Shown: positions 1 to 8,468, numbered from the stretch's first letter. The stretch: 26,042 nucleotides of DNA from Bacteroidota bacterium (GCA_016717725.1 JADKFA010000017.1:1-26042); one strand, 5' to 3'. Notes: generated from the sequence alone by a model not told the origin. Program-made: numbers and translations.

Positions 1-203
1 GAGTTAATGATTCGATGATCCTTGCCTATCAATTCCTCCTTGCTATACTTTGAAATTTTACAAAAATTGTCGTTCGCATAACTTATAATTCCCTTATGAT
101 CGGTAATGGCTACAATACAAGATTCCTCGAGCGCATATTTATAATCTAATGCTTCTTTCAGATTTCTTAATAACGAAGCTTCATCTAAAGATTGGTTTTT
201 CAT
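1..203 (-). CDS. PAS-domain sensor protein, N-terminal fragment (cut by window edge)
   Basis: Reading the minus strand from the ATG at 203-201 gives 67 codons with no stop before the window edge. After about 20 residues the protein enters a PAS fold. It shows the typical run AITDHKGIISYANDNFCKIS followed by KYSKEELIGKDHRIIN, the pattern seen at the start of PAS/S-box domains of bacterial histidine kinases and diguanylate cyclases. No signal peptide or membrane segment precedes it, so the sensor begins in the cytoplasm. The output domain lies outside the window, so kinase versus other output cannot be decided. A 500-base AT-rich gap lies upstream. PAS assignment is strong; the protein class is inferred. 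Confidence 0.8.
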   Translation of the reverse strand, partial: MKNQSLDEASLLRNLKEALDYKYALEESCIVAITDHKGIISYANDNFCKISKYSKEELIGKDHRIIN

Positions 204-704
204 TTGATCAAGATTTACTTTTCAAAATTTTAAAAATTATCAATGATACTTCTTTGCATCTATTACAATTTATGATTCATTATTATGTGAGTTTTTTTAC
301 TTATATTTCTGAGCACGACACTGGCATCAGATAAAACACCTTCCTTTATCATTTGATATCTAACCCTAAGTACAAGGCATAAAACTATATGAAAATCACA
401 TTACTCCAAAAAAATATATCAAATTATCTTCATATTTGAAATTTACACAAATCAAATCTAAATTATATAATCTTCAAATTATCTAAACAACTAGCATCAT
501 ACATGAAAAATAATTAATATTCATTGAAAGTAAAGATTTATCTTGTTTATCTATCTAAATGTTATCCTATACCTTTTGTATTGAATTAATCTTGTTATGC
601 TTCGATATCTTAGGATTATTAATCGTTTAAGACAGAAACAAACTAATAAGTTAGCTACCAATTCAAAATGGTATCTTGGTGCAAAAGACTTGACCTTCAT
701 ACAC
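204..704. other. AT-rich intergenic region, no gene seen
   Basis: About 500 bases between the PAS sensor start and the uvrA stop. Short open frames exist but look like AT-rich noise. A minus-strand TAGATTTG (453-460) fits the Bacteroidota -7 element TAnnTTTG and could serve the PAS gene with a long leader of roughly 250 bases, but no convincing -33 element was identified. No strong terminator hairpin was found after uvrA. Confidence 0.5.
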
Positions 705-3652
705 CTACTCTAGTTTCTCGCTCAAAAACTTAGAAGTGATGGACCTCTTTTCCTTTATTAAATCTTCTGGAAGTCCTTGAAAGATGATTTCTCCTCCTTG
801 ATTTCCTCCTTCTGGCCCCATATCGATGATCCAATCGGCGCATTTAATGACTTCTAAATTATGCTCGATAACAATGAGTGTGTTTCCGTTTTTAACGAGG
901 GCGTTGAAGGCTGCCAATAGTTTGCGGATATCATGAAAATGCAAACCATTGGAGGCTCGTCGAAAATGAACAGTGTATTGGTAGCAAAATTTCCTTTGCC
1001 TAAGAAACTAGCTAATTTGATTCGCTGTGCTTCTCCTCCATAATGTGGAAGAACTTTGTCCAAGACGGATATACCGGAGTCCAACATCCCGCTAAAGGTT
1101 GAATCTTATTGCTAATTTTTTGATGTAAACTTTTATACTTACTTCGGTCCTTCGTACTCAGCAAAAAAATTCTAAGGTTTCATCTACCGTCAGATTAAGA
1201 ATATCAAAAATATTATTTCCACGATATTCAATTTCTAAAATCTCCGACTTAAAACGTTTCCCTTTGCAATGCTCACATTTGAGGTGAATATTAGCCATGA
1301 ATTGCATCTCCACGGTGATCATTCCTTCCCCTTGACAAACTTCACATCGTCCACCCTCCACATTGAATGAAAAGTGGGAAGGCTTCAAGCCTCGTGTTCT
1401 GGCTAAAGGCAAATCGGAATAAAGTGTTCTGATTTCATCATACGCTTTAATGTGGTTACTGGATTCGACCTTGACGATTTACCAATTGGGTTTTGATCGA
1501 TCATCTCTGCTCCGATGATATCACCGTAATGTCCTAACAAATGATCGAAGTTTCCAGTGCTTTCATTGTAACCTCCGAGCAACTTCTTGATGGCTGGATA
1601 TAATATTTTCTTTACTAACGATGTTTTCCCTGATCCACTCACACCCGTCACCACCGTCATAATGCCCATTGGAAACTTCACATTCACATTTTGAAGGTTG
1701 TTCTCACGAGCTCCTTTTATTTCGATGTATTTCTTCCAGCGACGGCGTTGTGCGGGCACTTCAATTTCTTCCTGCTTGTTTAGATACTGAGCCGTCAAAC
1801 TCTCTTTATCTTTTAGTAGCTCTGAAAATGTTCCCTGAAAGACCATCTCTCCGCCATGCGTACCTGCCATGGGACCAATGTCGATAAGTTGATCGGCAGC
1901 CCGCATAATTTCCTCGTCGTGCTCTACAATGATAACGGTATTCCCAACTTCTTGCAATGCTTTCAATACCGTGATGAGACGTTGAGTGTCGCGAGGATGC
2001 AATCCAATACTGGGTTCATCTAAAATATACATGGATCCCACAAAGGTACTTCCCAAGGAGGTTGCCAAATTGATCCGTTGCGATTCACCTCCACTGAGTG
2101 AATTACTCAAACGATTTAAGGTAAGATAACCAAGGCCCACATCATCCAGAAACTGCAAACGACTTAAGATTTCTGTTAAAATTCTTTTGCTACGGCTGCA
2201 TCTGCTTCATTCAATTGAATGGTTTTTAAAAAATGCTAAGCAATCTTTCACAGGCATCAAAACGATATCCGTTACTGATCGACCTGTTATCTTAATAAAG
2301 TTCGCATCGGCTCTTAGTCTGGTTCCTAAACATTCGGGACATAAGGTTTTCCCTCGAAAACGAGATAACATCACTCGATACTGAATTTTGAATGTTTGTT
2401 CTTCTAATGTTTTAAAAAAGTGATTTAGTCCTTTAAAAAACGCATTCCCTTTCAGAGTACTTCCTTTTGAGATGGACTCAATTCGTAGTATGGTTTATGA
2501 ACTGGAAAATCAAATTTATAAGCCGCCATGATGAGCTTATCGTTCCAGGTTTCATCTTTTCACCTTTCCAACAAACGATGGCGCCATCATACACCGATAA
2601 ACTTTTATCAGGAATAACGAGATCTTCGTCAATGCCAATCACAGATCCAAAACCTTCACAGCGTTTGCAAGCTCCAAAGGGATTGTTAAAACTAAAAAGG
2701 TGAACACTGGGTTCTTCGAACGTGATTCCATCCAACTCAAATTTATTAGAGAAATCGTATTCGATAGTTGAGCCATCTTCATCTAATTGAAAAACCCTAC
2801 AGATTCCGTCTCCCTCGTTAAATGCAGTTTGTACTGAATCCGACATTCGCGCCAACAAATCCTCATCGGGCTCTGGATTCATGGCAATTCGATCAACAAG
2901 CAGGAAGAAGCCTGGTACGATCTCATGCTCCACCATTTCGGGACCTTCTACTTCAACTTTTTTCTTTGATGATTTTTTAGCCGTCGTTTTTTTTTTGCTG
3001 CTTTTTTGATGGGTTTAACAGCTACTTCCACTTCCACCTCTTCGGAAAGAAATTCTTCAATATCTTTCGTTTGCCCATCTACCAACAACCTGGTAAATCC
3101 CTTTTGCAAAAAAGAATTAAGGTCTTCAGATAAATCTCGCCCCACCGTTTTAAGCAATGGAGTGGTAATTAAATATCTTCCTTCTCTAAAATTGACGATG
3201 AAGTCGACCACATCAGCCACATTATGCTTTTTCACCTGCTCTCCGGAAATGGGTGAAAAGGTTTTTCCAATTCGTGCGAAAAGCAATTTGATGTAATCAT
3301 AAATTTCGGTGCTTATACCTACTGTTGATCGTGGGTTACGAGAATTCACTTTTTGTTGAATAGCTACAGCTGGCGAAATACCCAAAATATAATCCACTTG
3401 GGGCTTATCCATTCTGCCAATAAATTGTCGGGCGTAGGAAGAAAGACTCTCCACATAGCGCCGTTGACCTTCTGCATACAGTGTATCGAAAGCTAGTGAA
3501 GATTTTCCAGAACCACTTAGTCCTGTAATTACTACAAATTTATTTCGAGGAATGGCGACATCGATATGCTTCAAATTATGCATGGCCGCGCCCTTGATAA
3601 TGATAAAATTTCGCGGATCGAGGGAGCTAATGTCGGGACTTTTGAATGGCAT
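705..3652 (-). pseudogene. uvrA: UvrA, excinuclease ABC subunit A (about ten apparent frameshifts)
   Basis: DNA damage recognition ATPase of nucleotide excision repair, acting with UvrB and UvrC. The N-terminal piece (2948-3652) has Walker A GLSGSGKSS at residues 44-52 and the UvrA hallmark YVESLSSYARQF. Later pieces carry FNNPFGACKRCEGFG, CPEC, signature LSGGESQR, Walker B ILDEPSIGLHPRD, the second Walker A GVSGSGKT, and the zinc module CEVC...CEHC. Corrected length is about 980 residues, near the family norm. Breaks lie near 2995, 2553, 2452, 2230, 2185, 1455, 1160, 1085, 1045 and 958. Several sit in A or T runs, and each is repaired by one or two bases with conserved UvrA sequence resuming at once. 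The break near 1045 falls in the second ABC signature. A lysine-rich insert lies at about residues 205-245. Identity is certain; indel error is more likely than decay. Confidence 0.95.
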
Positions 3653-3716
3653 CTTGGCTAAGTACTTTAATAAGAAATGGAGTGCGAAATTAGTGTTTTA
3701 GCCACAAACTTTATTA

Positions 3717-3842
3717 GATGTTGGATGCTCGATGCTCGATGTTGGATGCTCGATGCTCGATACTCGATGCTGGATGCTGGATGCTTGATGCTTATAACGA
3801 ATTTAGAATCCAGAATCGAGTATCAAGAATCGAGCATCCAGA
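3717..3842. repeat. Heptamer tandem array (11 x GATGCTC-like) with inverted heptamers
   Basis: Positions 3717-3793 hold eleven head-to-tail 7-base units of the form GATGCTC (variants GATGTTG, GATACTC, GATGCTG, GATGCTT). After an 11-base gap, 3805-3842 holds about five units in the opposite orientation (AGAATCC, AGAATCG, AGTATCA, AGAATCG, AGCATCC). The two arms can fold into a long imperfect hairpin. The array fills most of the gap between the redoxin stop (3845) and the uvrA start (3652), both on the minus strand, so it may separate the two transcripts. An open frame that runs through it on the plus strand is an artefact of the repeat. Confidence 0.9.
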
Positions 3843-3844
3843 AG

Positions 3845-4456
3845 CTATTTCTTCCACTTAATGGTACAACCGATGGCTTTTGTCATAGGGGTAGTAACTT
3901 CTTGACCAGCTAAAATTTGGTCGACAGCCGTTTCAACATATTTCTTGGTTACGGCTTCGGGCTCGTCGGTATTATCGTCGATGGCACCGATGTACTTCAA
4001 TATCAAATTTGATTTTTGCTTTTCAACGATGAACACGTGTGGGGTTCGGGCGGCTCCGAATTGGTGGGCTATTTCTTGAGTGCTATCGTAGAGATAATTG
4101 AAATTGAATTTTTTCTCGGCAGCTCTCTTGATCATCTCTTCATAAGAATCTTCGGGCTCTATATCCTTATTGTTAGAATTAATGGCAACAACGGGAAATC
4201 CTTTCGCTTTATATTTTGCTTGAAGTGCAATAATTCGATCCTCATAAGCTACTGAAAATGGACAATGATTGCAGGTGAAAACGATGATAAAGCCTTTTGC
4301 CTCCTTATAACTGGCTAGGGAAACCATTTCGCCACTGGTACTTTTGAGATTGAAGTCGGATACATCATCTCCAACTTGATACCCTTTCTTATCGGAAGTA
4401 AACGAGACGAGGAATAGACATGTAGTCACTAATACTATCGCTGCTAATTTTTTCAT
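3845..4456 (-). CDS. Secreted thioredoxin-family / AhpC-TSA-like redoxin
   Basis: 203 residues. An N-terminal hydrophobic signal segment (about residues 1-20) with no lipobox cysteine points to periplasmic export. The thioredoxin fold follows: an AhpC/TSA-like start (VGDDVSDFNLKSTSG), the redox motif TCNHCPF with cysteines 62 and 65, and the RTPHVFI segment expected around the cis-proline. A third conserved-looking cysteine sits near the C-terminus (GCTIKWK, Cys197), a feature of the redoxin subfamily common in Bacteroidota. The start overlaps the stop of the upstream thioredoxin gene by an ATGA, so the two are co-transcribed and translationally coupled. Likely a thiol-disulfide oxidoreductase or peroxiredoxin-like protein; the physiological partner is unknown. 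Confidence 0.85.
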   Translation of the reverse strand: MKKLAAIVLVTTCLFLVSFTSDKKGYQVGDDVSDFNLKSTSGEMVSLASYKEAKGFIIVFTCNHCPFSVAYEDRIIALQAKYKAKGFPVVAINSNNKDIEPEDSYEEMIKRAAEKKFNFNYLYDSTQEIAHQFGAARTPHVFIVEKQKSNLILKYIGAIDDNTDEPEAVTKKYVETAVDQILAGQEVTTPMTKAIGCTIKWKK

Positions 4457-4944
4457 GGTAAGTATGTGTTTATTATTTTTTTCAATTCAGGATAAGTCAA
4501 CTGACCTTCGTGGAAATGACGATTTTCGGCATTGGGTGTTAGAAGCAATGTGGCGGGAATAGATCCTTGCCAACTCGGGTCCACGATGTTAATCCAGGCA
4601 TCGTAATCGGGTTCATCGAGCAGAAAAACATCACTCATCATCTTCCTTTTATTCACAAATGGGACTAGCTTCGATTCAAAATCTCTCTTAAAGTCGAGGC
4701 TCAAGTAAATGAACCTAACCTTTTTGTTTTCAAGCTCTTGTTCAATTCGAAGAAACTCTTGCATCTCCTCCACACAAGGCTTACACCACGTAGCCCAAAA
4801 ATTCAAAACGAGCAACGAATCCGATTGATTATTAAGGATAGTAAGGAGCTGATCCAATTTTATCACTTCCCTCTTTTGTGCTGATAAAGACATTGGGGTG
4901 GTTATCAAGAAAAAGAATAGAAAGATTCGTTGAAGTAAGTTCAT
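4453..4944 (-). CDS. TlpA-like periplasmic thiol-disulfide oxidoreductase
   Basis: 163 residues with an N-terminal signal peptide (hydrophobic core FLFFFLITTP, probable cleavage after SLSAQ). The thioredoxin-like domain shows NFWATWCKPCVEEM, with the active-site WCKPC at residues 53-57, and a SIPATLLL cis-proline region. This is the TlpA/ResA-type arrangement used for thiol reduction in the periplasm, for example in cytochrome or cell-envelope maturation. It is the first gene of a two-gene operon: its TGA overlaps the ATG of the downstream redoxin. A shared oxidative or disulfide role for the pair is inferred. No clear TAnnTTTG promoter was seen immediately upstream. Confidence 0.85.
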   Translation of the reverse strand: MNLLQRIFLFFFLITTPMSLSAQKREVIKLDQLLTILNNQSDSLLVLNFWATWCKPCVEEMQEFLRIEQELENKKVRFIYLSLDFKRDFESKLVPFVNKRKMMSDVFLLDEPDYDAWINIVDPSWQGSIPATLLLTPNAENRHFHEGQLTYPELKKIINTYLP

Positions 4945-4993
4945 ACTTCAAAAGAACGGAATTAAATGGAAAAAGATTTTAAAAAGAGATTAA

Positions 4994-5032
4994 TTAATTT
5001 GAAAATTCGCTAATTTGAAAATTTGAAGATGA
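4994..5032. repeat. AATTTGAAAATT-type repeat, copy 1
   Basis: TTAATTTGAAAATT (4994-5007), three bases, then TAATTTGAAAATTTGAAG (5011-5028). The reverse complement of a nearly identical arrangement occurs at 19034-19070, where it abuts the end of the sensor-kinase gene. Confidence 0.75.
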
Positions 5033-5162
5033 GGTAAATTGAAGAGGTGACAAAGTGGACTAAACTATGTTTCCACCGCAAAGAACGGAAATTAAGAGAG
5101 CGATGACTCGCGTCATTTCTCGATAGAAATCGGAACCATTAAGGCAATGCCACACAACACTA

Positions 5163-5223
5163 TCGCGAAGCCTCGCGACAACAATTCACCAATTTACCTA
5201 TCCACCATCGCGAAGCCTCGCGA
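5163..5223. repeat. Two copies of palindrome TCGCGAAGCCTCGCGA
   Basis: Identical 16-base copies at 5163-5178 and 5208-5223, each with 6-base arms TCGCGA around a 4-base centre. A perfect-palindrome variant, TCGCGAAGCTTCGCGA, lies inside the 3' end of mrp (18585-18600). The spacers contain CACCAATTTACC and TCCACC tracts. Confidence 0.85.
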
Positions 5224-5251
5224 CACCAATTCACCAATCCACCAATCCACC

Positions 5252-5323
5252 TCCCGATAGCTATCGGGATCACCAATTCACCTCCCGATAGCTATCGGGA
5301 TTGCCTCCCGATAATTATCGGGA
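5252..5323. repeat. Three palindromes of the TCCCGATAGCTATCGGGA family
   Basis: Perfect 18-base palindromes at 5252-5269 and 5283-5300, plus a variant TCCCGATAATTATCGGGA at 5306-5323. The period shrinks from 31 to 23 bases. They follow CACCAATTC/AATCCACC tracts. A degenerate relative (CCGATAGCTATTAGGA, near 18962-18977) lies in the nifU/kinase gap. Each could form a hairpin or bind a dimeric protein; they resemble REP-like dispersed elements. Confidence 0.85.
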
Positions 5324-5514
5324 TTGCAATTCTTTTAACATTTAGATAACTACAATTCCTGTAACATCAATGCATCTTTGTTCATCTCATCCATATTAAA
5401 TGCAAAAAAAGAACGTTTCATCTTTACTAAAAATTCAAAAAATTACAAAAATTAGACAAAATTGAAACCTTCATTAAAAAATAATATTCCTTAAAATCAA
5501 CATATTAGCATTTT

Positions 5515-5560
5515 AAAGGTACTATGTGTTGCAAAGTACCTTTTCGTTTATGTACATTTG
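5515..5560 (+). promoter_or_regulatory. Bacteroidota-type promoter with overlapping 9-bp dyad
   Basis: TACATTTG at 5553-5560 matches the -7 consensus TAnnTTTG. A TTG at 5529-5531 lies 21 bases upstream, near the expected -33 spacing. A perfect inverted repeat AAAGGTACT (5515-5523) / AGTACCTTT (5535-5543) brackets that TTG, placing it in the loop. This is a good position for an operator that would block the sigma factor. It drives the gene at 5623 with a leader of about 55 bases. Regulation is inferred. Confidence 0.6.
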
Positions 5561-5622
5561 CAGAGTCGAAAAAAAGATAAACAAACTCATCTCAATTCAA
5601 AGGAGATTTTAAAATTAAAGCC

Positions 5623-6195
5623 ATGAAAACAAACCTCAACCCCCGTGCAGTGTTTCTGTTCTTACTTCTTTCATCAGCTACCTATCAAGTGCAAGCTGCC
5701 ATCACTTCTGATGAGAAAATAGTAAAAGCGGCTCGTTTCGAAAATACTTGGATCCCATCGATCCAATTAAAAGAAGTGGAAATATCAGCAAGTCGTACAG
5801 AAGGTACAATTGTTGAAGCTACTTCGTATGAAGGATCACTTATTCCATCCATTCAAATGAACGAAGTAACTATCAATGCTTCAGGAATATATAATGATGG
5901 AGATATTCAAAAAGTTGGATTCGTAGAACCGACTAGAGCTCAGTACCTAACCGAAGTGGTTTTGTATAAAGGTGAATACATTCCCCTCATTCCACTTAAG
6001 GAAGTGAATGTTGAAGCTGAAGCAATTCGAACAAGTTTTAATGTTCAGGAGGTAAACTCTACTGAAAAAGTAAAAGAAGGAACATTACAGGTTAATGCTC
6101 GACATACGTTCAATGTATTGATTGAATTCATCATCTCCAAGAGCATGGAAATTGTAGGCATTTTGTTCCTACTAATACTGGAGAATAAAACTTAA
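5623..6195 (+). CDS. Small secreted protein with three internal IPxIxLxEV repeats, unknown function
   Basis: 190 residues; no family was recognised. An N-terminal signal peptide (FLFLLLSSATYQVQA) predicts export. Three 20-residue units share the pattern (aromatic)-x-x-x-x-IPxIxhxEVxhxAx: RFENTWIPSIQLKEVEISAS (38-57), SYEGSLIPSIQMNEVTINAS (68-87) and LYKGEYIPLIPLKEVNVEAE (114-133). The C-terminus has a hydrophobic stretch (about 163-186) interrupted by a lysine and ending in ENKT. This could be a membrane anchor or a hydrophobic strand. No T9SS sorting domain was seen. The gene is monocistronic: its own promoter with dyad lies upstream and a strong terminator lies downstream. Coding is supported by the signal peptide, repeats and flanking signals. 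Confidence 0.75.
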   Translation: MKTNLNPRAVFLFLLLSSATYQVQAAITSDEKIVKAARFENTWIPSIQLKEVEISASRTEGTIVEATSYEGSLIPSIQMNEVTINASGIYNDGDIQKVGFVEPTRAQYLTEVVLYKGEYIPLIPLKEVNVEAEAIRTSFNVQEVNSTEKVKEGTLQVNARHTFNVLIEFIISKSMEIVGILFLLILENKT

Positions 6196-6239
6196 AGACC
6201 ACCTCTACATAGAGGTTCAAAGATTACATTATTTAAAAC

Positions 6240-6284
6240 AACCCTTTAACGAGAAGAGAAATCGAATTGTTAAAGGGTTTTTTG
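6240..6284 (+). terminator. Strong intrinsic terminator
   Basis: AACCCTTTAAC (6240-6250) pairs perfectly with GTTAAAGGGTT (6269-6279) over an 18-base loop and is followed by a T run. It lies 45 bases after the stop of the 5623 gene. A second small hairpin, ACCTCT-ACAT-AGAGGT (6201-6216), sits between the stop and the terminator. Confidence 0.85.
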
Positions 6285-6395
6285 GTTTTTATAAAGATTT
6301 GATTCAAATAAAAATTTATACCCGAATGATGAGAGAGCCATCGTATAGTTTTACAAATTAATCTCCCATCTAATTTTTATTTGTACTTTTAACCT

Positions 6396-7927
6396 ATGAA
6401 AAATATATTTCTTTTTTTACTCTTTTTTCACAGCCTTACAAAAATATGCTTTGCTCAGTACCATGATGCCAATTGGGTTATTTCTAGTGGATACGGATCC
6501 ATAAATAATAACACTTTAATTAATTTTCCAACAGGAGGTCAAAGTCCTCAAGTATCTTTAACAAATGGTTATATTCCATTTAATTATACCAATGCTAATA
6601 TTTCAGATCAAAATGGGAATTTACTTTTTATCACTAATGGGATAAATATTTATAATCGTTTGTTTCAACCAATTCTAGGCGGGATTGTTCAGACTACGTA
6701 TACAACAATGAATTCTTCTACTGGCTTAAACCGAACACATCAATACATTTTCTTACCGTGGCCAGATGATACAAACAAGTTTGTTTTATTTTATTGCGTA
6801 CCCGAACTTCAGATAGTCTCTTCTGGACCATGCGCCAATGGGTGGGGGTGGCTTTCTACCCATCTCTATTATACTGTTCTTGACAAAACTTTGAATGGCG
6901 GCTTGGGGGGGATTGTATCAGCCAATAGTATTGCCCTTGTTGATACCTTAGTGCATGCAACTGGATTGTCTGCTGTAAAACATGCAAATGGGAGAGATTG
7001 GTGGCTATTAGTTAAGGAAAATTGCAATAATTCATTTAAAAGATTAATGTTTTCTCCTATTGGTGTCCAGAATGTAGGTGTGCAAAATATAGGTCCCCAG
7101 ATGAGTCAGTTTGATTTTGCTATTTCTAATTTCTCACCTGATGGAACTACTTACTATCAAATTCGAAATGATTATAATTTAATATTGTATAAGTTTGATA
7201 GATGTTCGGGTCTTTTTTTTGATCCTTTGCCGATTAATTCAGGATCGTTTATTGAAGGCTATAGTTCATTTTCACCAAATTCAAGATTTTTGTATAGAGG
7301 TGGAAGCTTTAATCCTCCTGAATTAACATTACAGTATGACCTAAGTTTATATTATCAACCAGGGGTGTGCTGAGTAGTAGGCAAATAGTAAATCCGCCTA
7401 TTGATAGTAGTTGCTGTAATGGAATATCTACACCTCTTTCTACTAGCACTGCTTGTTTTCCTGAACTAGCACCCAACGGTAAAATATATTTCGGACATTG
7501 TTATTTATGTAATTTGTCAGTAATTAATTCCCCCGATAGCTTAGACACACTTTGTAATATGGAGTTTAATACGTTTTACTTACCTTCACCTAATGCTGGC
7601 TTACCTCCTTATCACCCAAACTACCGTTTAGGTCCACTTGTTGGTAGTGTGTGCGATACTTTAAGTGTTGGAGTTGAAGAATGGCAATCAAGTCATGTAT
7701 TAATATTTCCCAACCCAACACAACACTCAATAAATGTTAGATTAGGGAGAACCTGCGAAGAAATACAATGTAAATTTTATAACATGCAAGGTCAATTGCT
7801 TTTTCAAGAAAAAAGAAATTTCGGAAATGCATTCACATTGGACTTCCCTAAACTTTCAAAAGGGCTTTACTTATTGGAGATACTTTGCAATGAAGGACGT
7901 GTAGTGAAAAAAGTGGTGGTTGGTTAA
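6396..7927 (+). CDS. T9SS-exported protein with C-terminal sorting domain (one frameshift)
   Basis: The signal peptide (FLFLLFFHSLTKICFAQ) precedes a body resembling a Bacteroidota family of secreted proteins with propeller-like repeats (ISDQNGNLLFITNGINIYNR; FSPDGTTYY; FSPNSRFLY; QYDLS). The type A sorting domain closes the protein: VLIFPNPTQHSINVRL, YNMQGQLLF, LSKGLYLLEI, KKVVVG. Two frames (6396-7373 and 7367-7927) join at a GGGG run near 7361-7365. Adding one base there gives a continuous protein of about 510 residues, so a homopolymer indel is likely. Known T9SS biology predicts crossing of the outer membrane and surface attachment or release. The substrate or function is unknown. Confidence 0.85.
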
Positions 7928-8158
7928 AAGAATAGAACCCTATTTTTTGGGGATTTTTTATTAAAGTTTTATGCTGCTTTAATAAATAAAGCGCAGGTTG
8001 CTCCCGAGTATTTGTGTGACCACGATGGGGTCAGGATAATAAAAATAAATTTCGTTTCTATTGAGGTTTGACCTATTTGAGGTCAATGTTAATTACGAAT
8101 TTAATCAAACCTGAAGGCGAAATGATTATAGAAAACAGGTTTATCCAAAAACAAAAGC

Positions 8159-8350
8159 CCTGAAAGGGTGACATTATTGGCTGTTAAAAATTGCCAATCA
8201 ATATTATTTGAATCAACATGAATCTAGTTTTCAAATATATTTTCGTTGGTAATCCGATCACAACATCGCGGCTTTATCATATCACCCCTTCGGGGTTTTG
8301 GGTGGTGGGATGCCGATTCGTCTTCTATAATCATGTCATCCCTTCGGGAT
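8159..8350. repeat. Putative small non-coding element with imperfect terminal inverted repeats
   Basis: The left end reads CCCTGAAAGGGTGACATTAT and the right end, reverse-complemented, reads CCCGAAGGGATGACATGAT. These are imperfect terminal inverted repeats of about 20 bases around roughly 150 bases of non-coding DNA. Inside the right half lies another hairpin, ACCCC-TTC-GGGGT (8284-8296). The CCCTGAAAGGG and CCCTTCGGG motifs recur as dispersed intergenic repeats in many Bacteroidota genomes. Only one full copy is in this window, so mobility is unproven. Confidence 0.5.
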
Positions 8351-8405
8351 TTGTTTGCGACATAAATGAATTGGCCTATTAGTTAGCATCTCACGCTTTC
8401 TTGCG

Positions 8406-8433
8406 GCTTGAAGCTTGCAGCTTGTAGCTTGTC
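8406..8433. repeat. Heptamer tandem repeat, 4 x GCTTGNA
   Basis: GCTTGAA, GCTTGCA, GCTTGTA, GCTTGTC in direct tandem. It sits just after the stop of the minus-strand oxidoreductase gene and has the same 7-base period as the array at 3717. Confidence 0.75.
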
Positions 8434-8468
8434 AATATCACTTACGAAAAACAATGTTTACAGAAATT

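Larger units (their letters stand above)
4945..5622. other. Repeat-rich intergenic region upstream of the 5623 gene
   Basis: No gene is seen in this 678-base gap between divergent genes. It holds an AATTTGAAAATT repeat (4994-5032), a small hairpin ATGAC-TCGC-GTCAT (about 5103-5116), a run of palindromes (5163-5323) separated by CACCAATCCACC-type tracts, an AT-rich stretch, and the promoter with dyad at 5515-5560. Details are in separate entries. Confidence 0.7.
7928..8468. other. Intergenic region with a repeat element, no gene seen
   Basis: This is a 541-base gap between convergent genes. It contains a weak inverted repeat TTAAAG/CTTTAA (7961-7982) after the T9SS gene, a palindrome-ended element (8159-8350), and a short heptamer array (8406-8433). 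No credible open frame was found. Confidence 0.6.

Noticed and set aside
149..334. Plus-strand 61-codon frame near the window start
   Set aside because: It overlaps the PAS sensor start on the other strand and has AT-rich, non-conserved composition.
705..3652. Programmed frameshifting or inteins in uvrA
   Set aside because: There are about ten breaks of mixed sign with no slippery-site plus structure pattern, and the same kind of break occurs in many unrelated genes here, so indel error is simpler.
3677..3913. Plus-strand open frame of 78 codons over the heptamer array
   Set aside because: Its repetitive protein is just the translated 7-base repeat, and it overlaps the redoxin gene end on the other strand; no start signal.
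5163..5323. Possible CRISPR array (regularly spaced repeats)
   Set aside because: The repeats are short palindromes of two families, spacing is uneven (45, 31, 23), spacers are low-complexity tracts, and no cas genes are present.
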